Numbered from the stretch's first letter, positions 45,571 through 58,577 are shown. The stretch: 64,000 nt of DNA from Dillenia suffruticosa (GCA_033439265.1 JAVTVX010000019.1:565501-629500); one strand, 5' to 3'. Numbers and translations are program-made. The notes: generated by a model not told the origin, from the letters alone.

Positions 45571-48500
45571 ATGGATTTTTCGGATTCGACAAAAGTGGTA
45601 TACAATAGAATTCAGAAGTTAGAGCCTGAAAACGCCTCAAAGATTATAGGTTATCTTTTGTTGCAAGACCATGGGGACCGTGAAATGATCCGACTTGCAT
45701 TTAGTCCTGATAATTTGATACAATCTTTGATTAACAAAGCCAAAGCTGAACTCGGACTATCTTCAAAACAGTCAGTTCCAACTCCAATTTCACCTCCGCA
45801 GGCGAATTCAATGCCTGTCTCAGACCTTCCCTTGCAGTTTACACCATTCTCTCCTGCTTCGTCGAGGCCCTATTCATCTCCAGCTACTCTTCGAGCTTCA
45901 AACTCATATTGGGATCATCCAGTGACAGCCGATCCTCAATCGGCTCATAATCTCGCTTATGTCCTGCAGGGTTATCCTGAATCTGTAGCCGATGATTTTT
46001 GCTTCCAAAATCAAGTTCAGTTCTTGAATTTGGATGATCAGATGGACTCAGTTAATTCAAGTGGTTCAGATTTTGGATGCCATTATTATTATCCCGAGCA
46101 CACATTGAGTGCTAGAAGTAGAGGAAGATCTCCTAGTTTACCGGAATTTCCTGTCAAAGTCTGTCATTACTTTAACAAGGGATTCTGTAAGCATGGGAAC
46201 AGCTGTAGGTACTTTCATGGCCATCCAGAGCTGGAAAGTTTTTCTCAGATTCTTAGTTCGAGTTCGAATGAGCTGGGTGATGATCATCCCTTCTCACCTG
46301 GTTCACTTGAAAAGCTTGAGCTTGAGCTCACTGAGCTTCTAAGGTCAAGAAGAGGTTCACCGGTTTCAATTGCTTCATTACCAATGCTGTATTATGAGAA
46401 GTATGGGAGAAACCTGCAGGCCGAGGGGTACCTTACAGAGAGCCAGAGACATGGCAAGGCAGGTTATAGTCTCACTAAGCTACTTGCTCGTTTGAAGAAC
46501 AGCATTCGTCTCATTGATAGGTATGAAAATCACTTTGTCTTCTAATTTCCATCTTAACATAGTTTGAATTGTTGATTTGAGCTTAACTGTTATTGTTTGA
46601 AACTACAGACCTCATGGACAACATTCGGTGATTCTTGCTGAAGATGTTCCTAAATACTTGGAGTATGCTAGTGAAAGAAATGAGCATCGTGGTATTGTGG
46701 CTGGTTCTCGGCAAATTTATCTCACCTTTCCTGCTGAGAGCACTTTCACGGAGGCTGACGTTTCTGAGTACTTCAAGTATGTGATCATTCGCATTATGTA
46801 TTCTGTATTTGAGATATATATATTTACTTAGAATTTCATTGTTTTAGTTTTGATGTTGAATTTTATTTTGGTGTTTTCTTTGTAGCACTTATGGACCAGT
46901 TCAAGATGTTAGAATTCCATGTCAGCAGAAAAGGATGTTTGGTTTTGTGACATTTGCTTTCCCTGAGACTGTCAAAACAATCCTAACAAAGGGTAACCCC
47001 CATTTTGTGTGTGGCGCACGTGTTCTGGTTAAACCCTACCGAGAAAAATCGAGGCTTGTTGACAGGTAAGAGCCATCTGTTGGTCTGAAAAATTCATATT
47101 TGTTTGAAAAGGAGAAAGTAAATGCAAGCATCTTATTTAACTGTACTACATTGGCATTGGCTTGAGACGAGTCATGATTCATTCTGGACTATTAAGGTCA
47201 ACTTCCTTTTCATCATAAATTTCGGTGTCGTTTTGGAGTCCATATTTGTCACTTGGCTCGATAAAAGTAAAGTGAGTGATACTTCTGAGAGTTCGTGTCT
47301 CAGAAGCCTTTAGTGTCATTACCCATTTAAAATGGAGTTACTTTGTTGCCTTATTCGACCATTGGCTTGTCTATAGTTGCTCAATGAAATCCAAAACAGC
47401 TGGTAACTCTTTTCCTTCTAATTAATTGCATACAACGACACCTTCAATTGGTAGCCTGCAAGTAAATTGTAGATTTTGAAGCAATAGTTTTTTTTTTTAT
47501 TTGTAAATTAAAATTCTGTACTTTATTAAAACTGTATGTGTGTTGCTTCCTTACCATCAATTTGAAAAGTATAGATTTAGATGTATAATTTCACTCTTTG
47601 CATATTCTTCTTTTTGTTGGGTAACGATAGCTGAAAGCATTTTAGTAGTTTTCAATATATTATCTTTTCTAAATCCAATTTTTGGTTGTGTTCTTTCTTC
47701 ATAAAAGTTCACTTAGAAATCAGTTCTTTTCTCATTGTATTTTTTTTCTTTCTTTTTCTTTACATAAAGTTATATATTTTCCCTTCTCTTTCCATCTTAT
47801 TCAGTTGCTGCAAGAATCCCTCATTGCATTTTTCAAAAATTAAAAATTAAAGATTCAATACGTTCTTGGTAGTATCTCTCTATGGTGCTTGAACTTCTTT
47901 ATGAATCATCTTTTCTGTTCTTCCATCCTTATAGCATACGCCTTCAATTTCTTATTTCCAGTTTGGTGGTTGACAATATAAGCTGAAATATGTAATTTTG
48001 AGCAGGAAATATTTGGAGAAAATTCATCATCCAGTTTACTGTGGTCAACACTTCATTGATATGGACTCCGAGTTTCAGTCAAGTGAGTTCAACATGCATA
48101 CATTTTTATCCACAACTGATTTTGCCTGTCTTTCTATTGATTTGTTAATATTCTCCTCTGCAGTGCCAATGCCAAGAGTTTGTGACAATTCAAAACTCCT
48201 CAGAAAGAAGCTTATGGAAGAACATGAGCAGGCGCTTGAACTTGACAGAAGGCGGCTAATGGAGTTGCAAATGGCTACCAAACCACTGGGCCATCTTTCT
48301 TATCTTGGCTACTCGATGGATGAGCTAAAGTTCTCCGAAGGTATGACATGTTAAGAAACAATGCCTTTCCTTATTTGGTAGACTCATTCTCTTTCACTTG
48401 CTCATTCTGCAGCAGCCCGTGCTGAACAAACGGATTTCCCATCTGCTGAGCGATACAATTATTTGCTGGATGTCCTAAATAGTGGTTCGACAAGTGAAGA

Positions 48501-48708
48501 GCATGCTAGGTTTACGACCAATACTCACGATGATCAAGACAGGTACATATTGAGCATTTCAAGAATCAGTGATCAATTGAATTAGCACGGATTTGTTTTG
48601 AAATTCTTTTTATCCTATAATCTTTGCAGTAGCCAGGCACTGAATCTTCCGGAAAGTCCATTTGCATCTCCAACACCAATAGGAAGCAGCATCTCAACAG
48701 TCATATAG
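45571..48708 (+). CDS. CCCH zinc finger and RRM RNA-binding protein, 586 aa
   Basis: Seven coding exons: 45571-46520, 46609-46776, 46886-47065, 48006-48082, 48164-48340, 48413-48542 and 48630-48708, in frame to 586 codons. The N-terminal block [20 protein letters not shown] with [20 protein letters not shown] is conserved in this plant family. The single CCCH finger, C-x7-C-x5-C-x3-H, is [19 protein letters not shown] (~residue 194). The RRM has RNP2 IYLTFP and RNP1 RMFGFVTF (about residues 350-430). An acidic/basic helix, [20 protein letters not shown], follows. It resembles the Arabidopsis C3H18/C3H22/C3H46 group (C3H18 is At2g05160, beside VPS11, from memory). The role is presumably mRNA binding. 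Intron 3 is long (940 bp). Exon 6 has a tandem acceptor (GCAGCAG), so one Ala may be optional. Confidence 0.95.
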
Positions 48709-49560
48709 AAGTCAGAACATGAAATAATCATAGACAGGGCAACTGAAATCCAGGACTACATTTCAAGAGTTCGATACCAAAGCAAGTTCTCCTTTTCTTT
48801 TTTTCACATTTCATATATTCGCTACTTTATTGGGTCATATTTGTCAGCTCACCGCGAGTTCCCATACCTCCACTGATGACCGATTAAAAAAAAACACCAG
48901 AAGCTTCCTCTCCCTATTTGGTTGGAGTTTAGGGAGGGAGAATGGAAGCATAAGAATGATATAGAGAAAAATCTAATACATAACGAGTTTCTAAGGTTTT
49001 TGTCTTTTGATGTAACCAGAGAAAGCAAGCGAGAGGCTTGTTTTTTTGGGGGGTCTTTAGAAGAGAATGTAACATATAGTCTGGTTTAGGTGAAGAAAGA
49101 AACTAGGAAAAGGAAAAAAAATGGAAATTGCTGGGTTCAGAGAAAAAGATGAATGTAGAGATCTCTGCAGCACTGGTAATAAATCTAATTTACAATGTTG
49201 CAGTTTTTTACTTTCCCTTGCCACTCTTGTTTGCATGTTTGTCTCCCTCTCATATGTTTCTTTTCTTTTCCATTCCTTAAACTTCTCTTACCCAAAAATA
49301 GGTATAGAAAAAATGTTGTGCTTGATGTTCTATTATGTAGCAAACTATGGAACCATCATAGGAAAATTTTCGTGATGCTTGTTTATTCTAACCAAAAGCA
49401 GGCTCATTTATGACTTAGCTCACCCGCGGACATAATTTTAAGATTTGTTTGTAACTCCTCCCATTTGGAACATTGTTTCTAGATTGTTCTAAGGGGGTAA
49501 ACTTAAATAAGACTTCACTCTTGTTTACCTATGAGTCTCTACTCAAACCAATTGATAGTC

Positions 49561-49690
49561 GGTTTAGTGGGAGGAGGTATTAGATATTTTGATTAAATCT
49601 TAAGTTCAAAATTTGAAAAAAAAAATTATATTGGGAAAGTTGTCTCTTAAATAGTGTCTATGCAGACACTCAAATTGGATTACTTATAAT
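49561..49690 (+). repeat. Dispersed repeat family, copy A
   Basis: Shares the order GATTAAATCTTAAGTTC, TCTCTTAAATAGTGTC, CACTCAAATTGGATTA with the other five copies between here and 57725. Non-coding. Confidence 0.5.
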
Positions 49691-51130
49691 ATAGTTTCAG
49701 ATACTAACGATGGAAACATGAAAAAAAAGAACAGAGTCTCTTGTCTAACTTGTTTGAAAAATGAGTCGGGTTCAAGTTGCAATGCCAATATGGGGGGGTG
49801 GGTGAGGTTTGGATTTAGGGCAAAGCCCTCCAAAAGGCTGTCATCAATTTGGTTGCTTTACTTCAGGGTACTGTTTGTGTTGAAAAGAAGAATACTGTTT
49901 TGGAGTGTGGGAAAATAAAGGATTATATGGACCTGATTTGATGTTTGGGGTCTTAATCACATGTCATAATTCAGATCTTGATTTTTCCTTTTCCCTGTAG
50001 TTTTATATCTTGTAGCCCACAGCTTAGAGTCCTTTTGGTGCCTCGCATTTGCACGTAGGAAAGGAAACTATGGGTGGAGCCATTGGTTTTTTGTGCTAAA
50101 TATAAAGCCAAGTACCATTGACAACAAGCCAAAAGAGCTTGTGGTTGCCATTAATTTTCTTATCTTTATCCACAACTTGTGAAGATTATTGGCTGTTTTT
50201 GATTTCCTTAAATATGTTGGCTTTCCTTCTCTTCTACCAGAGTTAAATCGTTAAAGTGGATGTTGAGGTTCCAATGCTTAGCTTATTAATGAAAAGGCAA
50301 ATGTTATCATTTCATTGATTAGTATTAGAAAACAAACTATTCTCAATACGTTGTCCTAGTTAATTGATCAATTTTTTGAGTTATTTATAGTGTCGTCGTT
50401 TATTTATTTATCGGTGTATAACTCAAACTAAATATATTTTACTTGATAAAACTTTTTATGTAATATTTTGAGAATTGCCGTGTCAGTCGTGTGATTTTCA
50501 CGGTATTTAATCTGTAAGAAAAAATTAAGAAAAGAAAAAAAAGGAAAAGGAAAAGAATTATTCTTAACAAACAAAATAATCCCAAAATACTAGCCTGTCC
50601 TAAACTACTGGACTTTGGTAATGGATCCCACCTCCCCACTTATGGTTATGATATGTAGGGTAGGGAGCCCTTTAATGATGGAATTAGGAAGCATAATTAT
50701 TATAATTGGTTAATGTGGTTCTTACATCATTCTCTTGCTTGTTTGATTACCTTTTTTTAAAAGCAAGTTGTTTTTGCTTTAATTATTCTTCCCTTTTGCT
50801 TAAAAATGATTTTTGGTTCCATCTTTTTCATGGGGTTTCTTTCTAATTTAATTATATTTTTATATAATCAATGTGATTGCCAGCCAATGTGGTACTTGAC
50901 TTTGGGTCACTTGTGGTCTGATTGTGCTGCATGTTCTCTAAAGTTGCTATGAATATGAATAAGAAAGTTTATTGTGGACCTTGATTTGATTTCATCTTTA
51001 TTTTTTGTTCATTTTTTATTTTTTTGGTTAGTAGTTTTGGAGCCGGTTAGCCTCCATTATTTCACTTGTTGATCATTGGTTGCCTTGGATCTTTTTGTGT
51101 GACCAAAATAGCCGACTATTAAAACTTTTG

Positions 51131-51270
51131 GCATATCATCGGATAATCAATTCAGTGATACGAGATATTAAATCTCTTAATCAATTCTCAGATTTAAAAC
51201 TTGAAAATATAAAAGAAAAGAGCCATCCCTAAATAGGGATCTGTATACACTCGAATCGGATTAAAAAAAT
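51131..51270 (+). repeat. Dispersed repeat family, copy B
   Basis: Same orientation as copy A. It shows GATATTAAATCTCTTAATCA and then CACTCGAATCGGATTA, the best-conserved end of the family. Confidence 0.5.
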
Positions 51271-51780
51271 TACTTTATACTTTTATATATTTAGGTTTGA
51301 CTAAAACATAACATAATATTTTCTAATTAAAGTAATCTTTAGGAAATGTAGAATTTTATAAGTAAAAAAATAAAAAATTTCCGTAAAAAGATTAATATTA
51401 TGATTATACATCAATAAGTTTTTATTCTTAATTTTTTTTTAATGAACCAGCCGGTCCTTAATTCGAAATTAGGTTTTATTATGATGCTCGGCCTACCAAC
51501 CATGTCCCAAAATAATGGAATCTATGCTTAGGTTTTTGTTAGCCATTTTAAGTGATCAATGATTAGACCCACATCTCTTTCATACTCCTTCGCGAGAGAG
51601 AGAGAGAGATGAATCAAAAATCCAAGGTCATGGTCACGTGAGAGGGCCAACCTGAAAGGGAACAGTGACACCATTCCCTTGAAGCATGAGAATACCTCCC
51701 CAGGTAGTATTGCGTACAACATCATGTGATTAATTAAATTAATTGAAAAGATAATCTCGAATGCCTTTTTTTTTTTTGTA

Positions 51781-51933
51781 TTATAACAGTATTTGGAGTT
51801 ATGTTTCGATTAATTCGATTCGGGACTTGCAATGACCCATTTAAAGAGGCTATTCTTTCGACATAGTTTTTTTCATATTTAAATCACGAGTTGAAGTTAA
51901 AAACTTGATTAAGTGATCTAATATCATATCCTA
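51781..51933 (-). repeat. Dispersed repeat family, copy C
   Basis: Opposite orientation to A and B. Together with copy D it is the clearest pair: shared GATTAATTCGATTCGG-like start, CATTTAAAG, ACATAGTTTTTTTCAT and CTTGATTAAGTGAT. Confidence 0.65.
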
Positions 51934-51997
51934 TTAAAATAACTGTACGTTGATATAATCTAAAATGCTTCGTCACCAAAACAAAGCATTCATGGCG

Positions 51998-52055
51998 CTC
52001 TCTCTCTCTCCCTCTCTTTCTCTCTCTCTCTCTCTCTCTCCCCCTCCCTCTCTCG
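51998..52055. repeat. CT-rich microsatellite
   Basis: Interrupted CT repeat of nearly 60 bases. Confidence 0.85.
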
Positions 52056-52213
52056 GTTTCCGTTTGCTACCTCTTTTATATATTGATTGCATGTGTTTCC
52101 CGACCTAACTGGTTTGGCAATGACACGAGAACAAATAGACGTAGTTAGTATGGTTTCCTTCACATCCACATATAAGCAAGCAACCCCCAGAAAATAAAAA
52201 GAAAAGAAAACCA

Positions 52214-52234
52214 CGTGTGTGTGTGTGTGTGTGT
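52214..52234. repeat. (GT)n microsatellite
   Basis: About ten GT units directly after CCAC. Confidence 0.85.
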
Positions 52235-52680
52235 AAATGTATATTTTTGTAATTTATATAGAAATGTGTTGCATAACTTCATCAATACGTCTTATTATTA
52301 TGTAAGGATTTGGCAAATCATCAATGAGTAGTAAGAGAGTAATAAATTTACTTCATTTTTTTTTGAGATAGAATTAGAATAAATTTTGAGACAAATTTTC
52401 TATAATAGTTTTCACTTATTTTCTATTTTTAGAGAGAATGAGTAAGCAAGAGGAAAGAGGAAGTATTCAGAAAAAAGAGGGAAGAAAATTATAAATTTTT
52501 CGATATTTTATTCTGATTTTTTTTTCTCTCCTTTTATTCTACTCCCAACTAGACACCAACTCAAATTCTAGAGGGAAAAATTTTACTTTGTGAACACAAT
52601 TAAAAGGGTGAAAATGTAGGAGTAAAATATTGCATCCTCTTTTCTTTTTTAGAAGGGTTGCAATATTTTTTTTACTATAC

Positions 52681-52830
52681 TGATCAGTATTTAGAATCAT
52701 ATTTCGATTAATCCGATTCGGAATTTGTAATGGCACATTTAAGGGGACTATCTTTTCAACGTAGTTTTTTTCATGTTCAAATTACGAATTGAATTTAAAA
52801 ATTTGATTAAGTGATTTAATATAATATCCC
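52681..52830 (-). repeat. Dispersed repeat family, copy D
   Basis: Aligns over its full length with copy C at roughly 80% identity by eye, including GTAGTTTTTTTCATGTTC and TTTGATTAAGTGATTTAATA. Confidence 0.65.
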
Positions 52831-52974
52831 ACCGATATTGGTAGCGCAGTTGCAATTTAGGTTCACGTAATTGATTTTGTTCTTTACCCAGACCCAGATT
52901 GTTGTCACTTGTCCAAAGCTTTGTGCAAGGGGAGGACAGTTTCTCTACCCCGGAGAACTCTGGCTGGCCCGAAT

Positions 52975-53082
52975 ACACTATGCACCGCCCAAACACACTC
53001 GACCGATCTTTGTGCTCCAGCCCAAAAAAAACTATGCGCAGCCCAAGCACATCGGACGAATCTTCGTGCTCCTGGTGCAAAC
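52975..53082. repeat. GC-rich 54-bp tandem duplication
   Basis: Two consecutive, diverged units start at about 52977 and 53031 (ACTATGCACCGCCCAAACAC and ACTATGCGCAGCCCAAGCAC). Each continues with CGACCGATCTTTGTGCTCC or CGGACGAATCTTCGTGCTCC. The segment 52910-53100 is far richer in GC than its surroundings and open in several frames, but no protein family is recognised. Confidence 0.7.
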
Positions 53083-53180
53083 TTAACACCCGGAGTCCAT
53101 GTTTTGGTTTTAGGATTTGTGGAGTTTGAGGCCATTTTTTTATGGCAAATGCGTGTGTACGTGTATGTATTTTTTTATCT

Positions 53181-53330
53181 TGATTAATCAATATTCGGGT
53201 TACTTAACTAATCTGATTCGAGTATTTTGATATCTAACTTAAAAATCGACTCTCTCGGTACTATTTTTCAATTTCTAAAATTTAAATTTGAAATTTTGAT
53301 TAAAAAAATACAGTATATTATCATTAAACT
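53181..53330 (-). repeat. Dispersed repeat family, copy E (diverged)
   Basis: Same orientation as C and D. The ends CTAATCTGATTCGAG and AAATTTTGATTAAAAAAATA correspond, but the middle is altered. Confidence 0.4.
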
Positions 53331-54081
53331 CATAAGACGTTTCCTCACCTAAAAAAAAAAAAAAAAAAAGAAAAACCAATAAGACGTTGGTAAAAGGAGT
53401 TTAGAGAACTTTTTGATGGAAAATGCTAGTAATTAGAAACTTAAAGCACAACTCATTCATGGCATTTGATTTTTTTTCCCCAAAAATTTTAGGTGGATAT
53501 GGTTCTATTCAGATTGAAAGACTTTGGGCAAATCCTTGACTTGACCTCTTGGATACAAGCCAGTTCTTTTGAAGTTTCCTCTCTTCAATCTGGAGGAAAA
53601 ATTTGGATGGTGAGTGTTGGAAGTGTAGCATTATAGGTCCTTTATTCGAAGTCAAGGTATTCCATACCTATGGAATGAAATGAAATTGGAAGACATTTAA
53701 AGTTCAACATTAAGGAATTTTGACGGAGTCTATTTTGATATTTTAATCATGGGCGAAGAATTGTCCCTTAAAGTTCAAATTGATGCCATCATCCGCACCT
53801 TCCTCGCATGAAAAGAGAAACAAATTAGAAAACTAAAGCGAAATGACATTGAACCTCGTGGCCTCACAACAACCTTTAGCTTAGTTTAGTATTTTCCTAC
53901 TGCATAGTACTAAAGCTTTAGGTTAGTCTAACATACCCTCCAAATTATAATATAATTGTCAAGCACGAAAAAAAGTTTATGTACTGGGGGAATTGAGTGT
54001 AGCCAACGGGGCTTAGTCACCCTGTTCAACACCATCTGTGGAACCAAGTTTAAAATCAAGTTCAGATCCATTATACTCTTT

Positions 54082-54164
54082 TTTTTTTATGGGTTTACAG
54101 TAAGACTCGAATTCGAGTTTATTATTAGGGAGGATTGGTGTCATTTGAGTTGAAACTCATTGAC
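54082..54164 (-). mobile_element. Short SINE with perfect 19-bp target duplication
   Basis: CAGATCCATTATACTCTTT occurs at 54063-54081 and exactly again at 54165-54183. On the minus strand the 83-bp body starts CAATGAGTTTCAACTCAAAT and includes the B-box-like CTCGAATTCGAGTCTTAC. It ends in an A run (T run at 54082-54088 on the plus strand). It is the same family as 31595-31720. Confidence 0.82.
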
Positions 54165-57100
54165 CAGATCCATTATACTCTTTATCAAAGCAAACGTATT
54201 AGGTTTATGGTTAGGCTTGATTGAAAGTTTTTTTTTGTGTTGAGTATTAACTTATGATCCAGATAACACATGAGCTCCTTGAAAAATTTAGATTGTGGTA
54301 TTCAAATTTCTTATCATGGGCCCTAATGTGGAGTTAAACATCACCTAATCACAATTATTATTTTTATTATAAACTTGAAAGCCATATGATGTTAAAGATG
54401 ATGGTGACAACTTGAAAATTACCTATCCATGATATAGAGTAGGAATTGATATAATGCTTTAATAAATACAGTTAAAGACCAAATTTTCATTCATGTAACA
54501 TTTAACGTTATTCTTCATTAATTATAGATCTTAAGTTCAAGTTATGAGAATGAAAAAATAGGAATTTGAAGAGCCAACACTTTAATAGATCATATTGTAT
54601 TCAGATTGAATTAGTTGGATAAATTTCAGATATCGATCGGTGAAAATCTTTAAAAAAATAATAATAATAAATAAATAAATAAAGAAGTTAATTTACCGAA
54701 GGACTTAGGAATTAGGCAGCGTTTGGATTTTTGGAAATCGACAAATATTCTGTCACAGTTATGAGAAGAGACTTGCTGCATGATAATAATAATCATAGGC
54801 TAATATGTTGAAAGTGAAGCAAAAGATTGTCAATAACCCAATTTTTTTTAATTATGTCCCCTGCAAACAACTAAGCAAATTGGACAATTAGCTTCACATC
54901 AAGATTATGTCAATTTCTTGGGAAAAATCTATGATATTTTCTCTTTTAGAATTGAGTCGATTAGTATTAATATATTTTTAATATATTATATTACGACTGC
55001 GAAAAGTTATAAGTAGAAATTTTCTTCTGATATTAGTTTTATACTGAAATAGTTTTACGATTCTCTAAATTTGTTAGAGGGTTAATCCTGTTTAGGCCAA
55101 GCGTCAAACAAAATTCCACCTTTCGCTGGATGAGTAGAAAAGGAGAAACACCCTGAAACCACTCCATTCAGAACTACTTTGAATTGAAATTAGTATGGCA
55201 TATTCAAACACCGTGAACATAAACCACTGGAGTCCCCTCTTTTTAGTTGTAAAAGCCAATTCTAATTCAGATAGATTTCCAATCGTGATCCTATCTTATG
55301 TATGTAAAATATAAACATAATTTCAGTCTTTTCTAACGAAGAAATTATTCCCATAAATTAAAAAATTATTAGTTGTTACTTGAAATTGTAATCATTGCAA
55401 ATTGGAAAACAATACCAAGAAAGAAAGAAAGAAAAAAAAAAAAAAAGGCAAAATGAACATTGAAACCAAAACTCAACTACTCATCGTCCTTGATGGAATG
55501 AGACACAACACAAGCCCTCAAGATGAAAGAAACATATGCGAGACATTAAAATCGAGAGGGACCCATGATTAGAGTACCAAGAGAGCAGGCTTTGTATCAA
55601 AGTTTTGAAGAAGATGACAGATATAGGGTTGCAGTGCAGATGCATAAAGGTTGGTAGGCCTGCCTATGGAAATTTAGAGGAGTCAATCTCCCAAAAGCTA
55701 AACAAACGGTCGGCGTAAACACTGGAACTGGGAAATTTGCATAGAAAGTCTCACCTTTGTACATAAAGTCTAAGTTGCTTCATTATAATATGTTTTTCAT
55801 TTTAGTCATATGGTCTTTTTTGTTCAATTATTAAGTTTTTAGTACTTCATTACCTCTGCAAGTTGAGATATAAAGAAAAATGGGTTCCATTCTATCTTGC
55901 CTCAATTAATTAACTATTTATTCTCTAAAAAAAGTCTACTACAAGTACTTTTTTGTGTTGTAGATTTATGTTAAACATGGGGCCAACCCACTTGGAAGTC
56001 TCATTCAAATTGCCATTCTAGGGCAAGGACAGGGTAGAAGCACGCTTGGCTTTTGCCATGCTAAAATTTTTTGGGTAGATCATATCAAGGACTTTGGGAA
56101 AAGTTATAGAGAGGGTACACACTCCATATGCTCACCATTAACCCACCAGTCTTATCTCCTTGTTTGGTACCTCCCAATTCATAAATATGAGTTTTTGTAA
56201 GACACCCATGTGTAAAGAGAAAAGGTTTTGATGTTTCGCTTGTGGGAAGCACTATAAACATTTTTTGTCTCTCATGATCAACTAGAAAACAAAGGCCACA
56301 CCCCAACTTTTGATTTCACATTTTGGCATTTCTAAACATTTCAATCTTTAATGAAGCCTAGGTGTCATACAATTCTTCAATTTGAATACATCCTGCCACT
56401 TAATTTTGTGGCATATATAACAAAAATCTTGACTTTATCAACAAGTGTGTCCAAAATTTAGAAAAGGCATGGTTCAAGCTTTTACCCTTGTGGCACTAAT
56501 GGCCCCTTTTCCCTCGGCCTGACTAGACTCGGATCTCAACTCCCTTGATTTAACAAAAAATGAAAAAAAACAAAAAAAAAAAAACATTACTCATTAAGTT
56601 AAGATTTGAAAACATCCGACAAAATCCGTATAAGAAAAATATTTAGACCAAAATAATAATTCTATTAATGTTAAATTATAAAATTTTTCATCCTCTATTT
56701 TTTTCTATAAATAACTTATATTCGATAATCATATTAAATCTAAATAAATTTGATTTAAATAAAGTTAAACTTTAAAGAAATAAACTTCTCCCGTTTATTT
56801 TTTTCGTATACAAAATTTAAATTTCAAATTTTATTGAAAGGTTAATATAGTTTATACCACTATGGGGCGGCATAAAGGAGTCCGACAGCAGTGATTGCAA
56901 TCAACAAACTTAGATTATGGTAGGATAGTGGAAGGCCTCGAAAGGAAATGAGATTATTTGGTGGTTGATACCTCTATGGTCTTTCTTGACATGGGCAATG
57001 GTCGGAGGATTCAATCTCTTAAAATTCTCATTACTGCTGGTATTTTGTGATTCTATTTTAAGAGGTTGTTGGTTGATGGTCCTTTGATTGATATGATGGA

Positions 57101-57588
57101 CGAGGTTGGTGGTTCATCCGCCATTTCAAGGCAAGTGTTGGCAGAGGGGGCCGTGGTCAAGTGCTGACTTGGGATTGTTTTTATTATCATTTTTATATTA
57201 GGTTGTAATAATGTACACATTTCTTCTATTTTTAAGGTCATGCTCTCTCTCTCCACCAACAACTCCATTATAATAGATTTTATACTTGCAATCATCAAGG
57301 GTTCCTATGTAAAGCACCAAGGCTCTCAATTATGACCAAATTGCATTGTCAAGAATCTTAGGACAAAAACAAAACTGTGGATCCGACATCATTAGATGAT
57401 TGGCCAAGTAAAGCCGTTTGAATCATATTATAGGCTCGAATGACTAGGGTAGGGCCGATTAAAGCAGGCAGGGCAAGGCGTGGATTGCAAATTGTGACCA
57501 ACAAGACAGGAGCATTTGATACCTTAGCCATACCAAGCAACCAACCAAATAAAAAGATATCTTCCTCTCTCTCTCTCTCTTTTTATTA

Positions 57589-57725
57589 TCAATATCTGAA
57601 ATCATATTCTGATTAATTTGATTCGAACATTTATAAATTCTTATTTAAGAAAGTAACTCTAATTTTTTCTATTTTTAAATTTTAAATTCGTAACATATCA
57701 TTTTATTAAACTAACTATTCATTAA
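57589..57725 (-). repeat. Dispersed repeat family, copy F (diverged)
   Basis: CTGATTAATTTGATTCGAAC at the start and ATATCATTTTATTAAACTAA at the end match the family layout. Confidence 0.4.
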
Positions 57726-58575
57726 TCTCTTTTATACGGTTCATTCGCAAAAAAGAGAGGTTCCAAAGATAACATTATGTCTGGCCATTAGACACTGTAC
57801 TCTTCACTTTTGAGGAGGGGGGACAAACAAGCAAGATGATTCCTCTTTTCTCTGGATCCTTTTTCCGCACATCCACTCATAAAACAGAGTTAAGGTTAAT
57901 CTCTGCATGATTGACAGTAACCAATTATTATAATCCCAGGTTCATCTCCCCAACTTCTAATTCTGGGATGTTCTTCGTTAAATTACAATAATATCCCTTT
58001 CACTTGTGCTTATCTCCTTTTCCCACAATAATAATGACAAATTATTTAACTAGTATTTATCCCAACTCTATATTATCAATCAGAGGTGGGATATATTTCT
58101 AGAAGAGTAAAAGGAGAGCTACTCAAAAAGGATAATACCATCCTATGTGATCAAGTTTTATTTTTTTTTATATAATTTATATGACAAATAAATATTAAAT
58201 AATATGTTTTAAAATTTTCTTTGAGTGATGTTACATACCAATTAAAAAAAATATTTTGATAAATTTTTTAAAATATATATATAATAAAAATTAATCAAAA
58301 CATACTGACGTGAACTGTCTTGTTGAATTCATTTATCTCTTAACTCATCTCATCGACATAACATCGTTCATTTGAACTCTTATTTTTTGTATTATTACAA
58401 ATAAAATCGTATTTTTATTTCATTCATTATATGTACCCTTTTTTTTTCTTTTCTTTGTTTTATGGAAGAATGGGTATACTGTTCAAATAGAATAAAATGT
58501 TTGAGAAAAAAAAAGTGAAAGGGGGGAATATTTTCCTTTTGGAGAAGGGAAGGGAAGGGAAGGGAGTAGGAAAGG

Positions 58576-58577
<2 letters not shown>

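Noticed and set aside
48006-48340. Single open frame through the CCCH/RRM exon 4, intron and exon 5
   Set aside because: Family similarity stops at 48082 and resumes at 48164 with proper GT/AG borders; the readable stretch between is intron.
56870-57300. Less AT-rich stretch with coding-like words
   Set aside because: Stops in all frames and no recognised similarity; not called.
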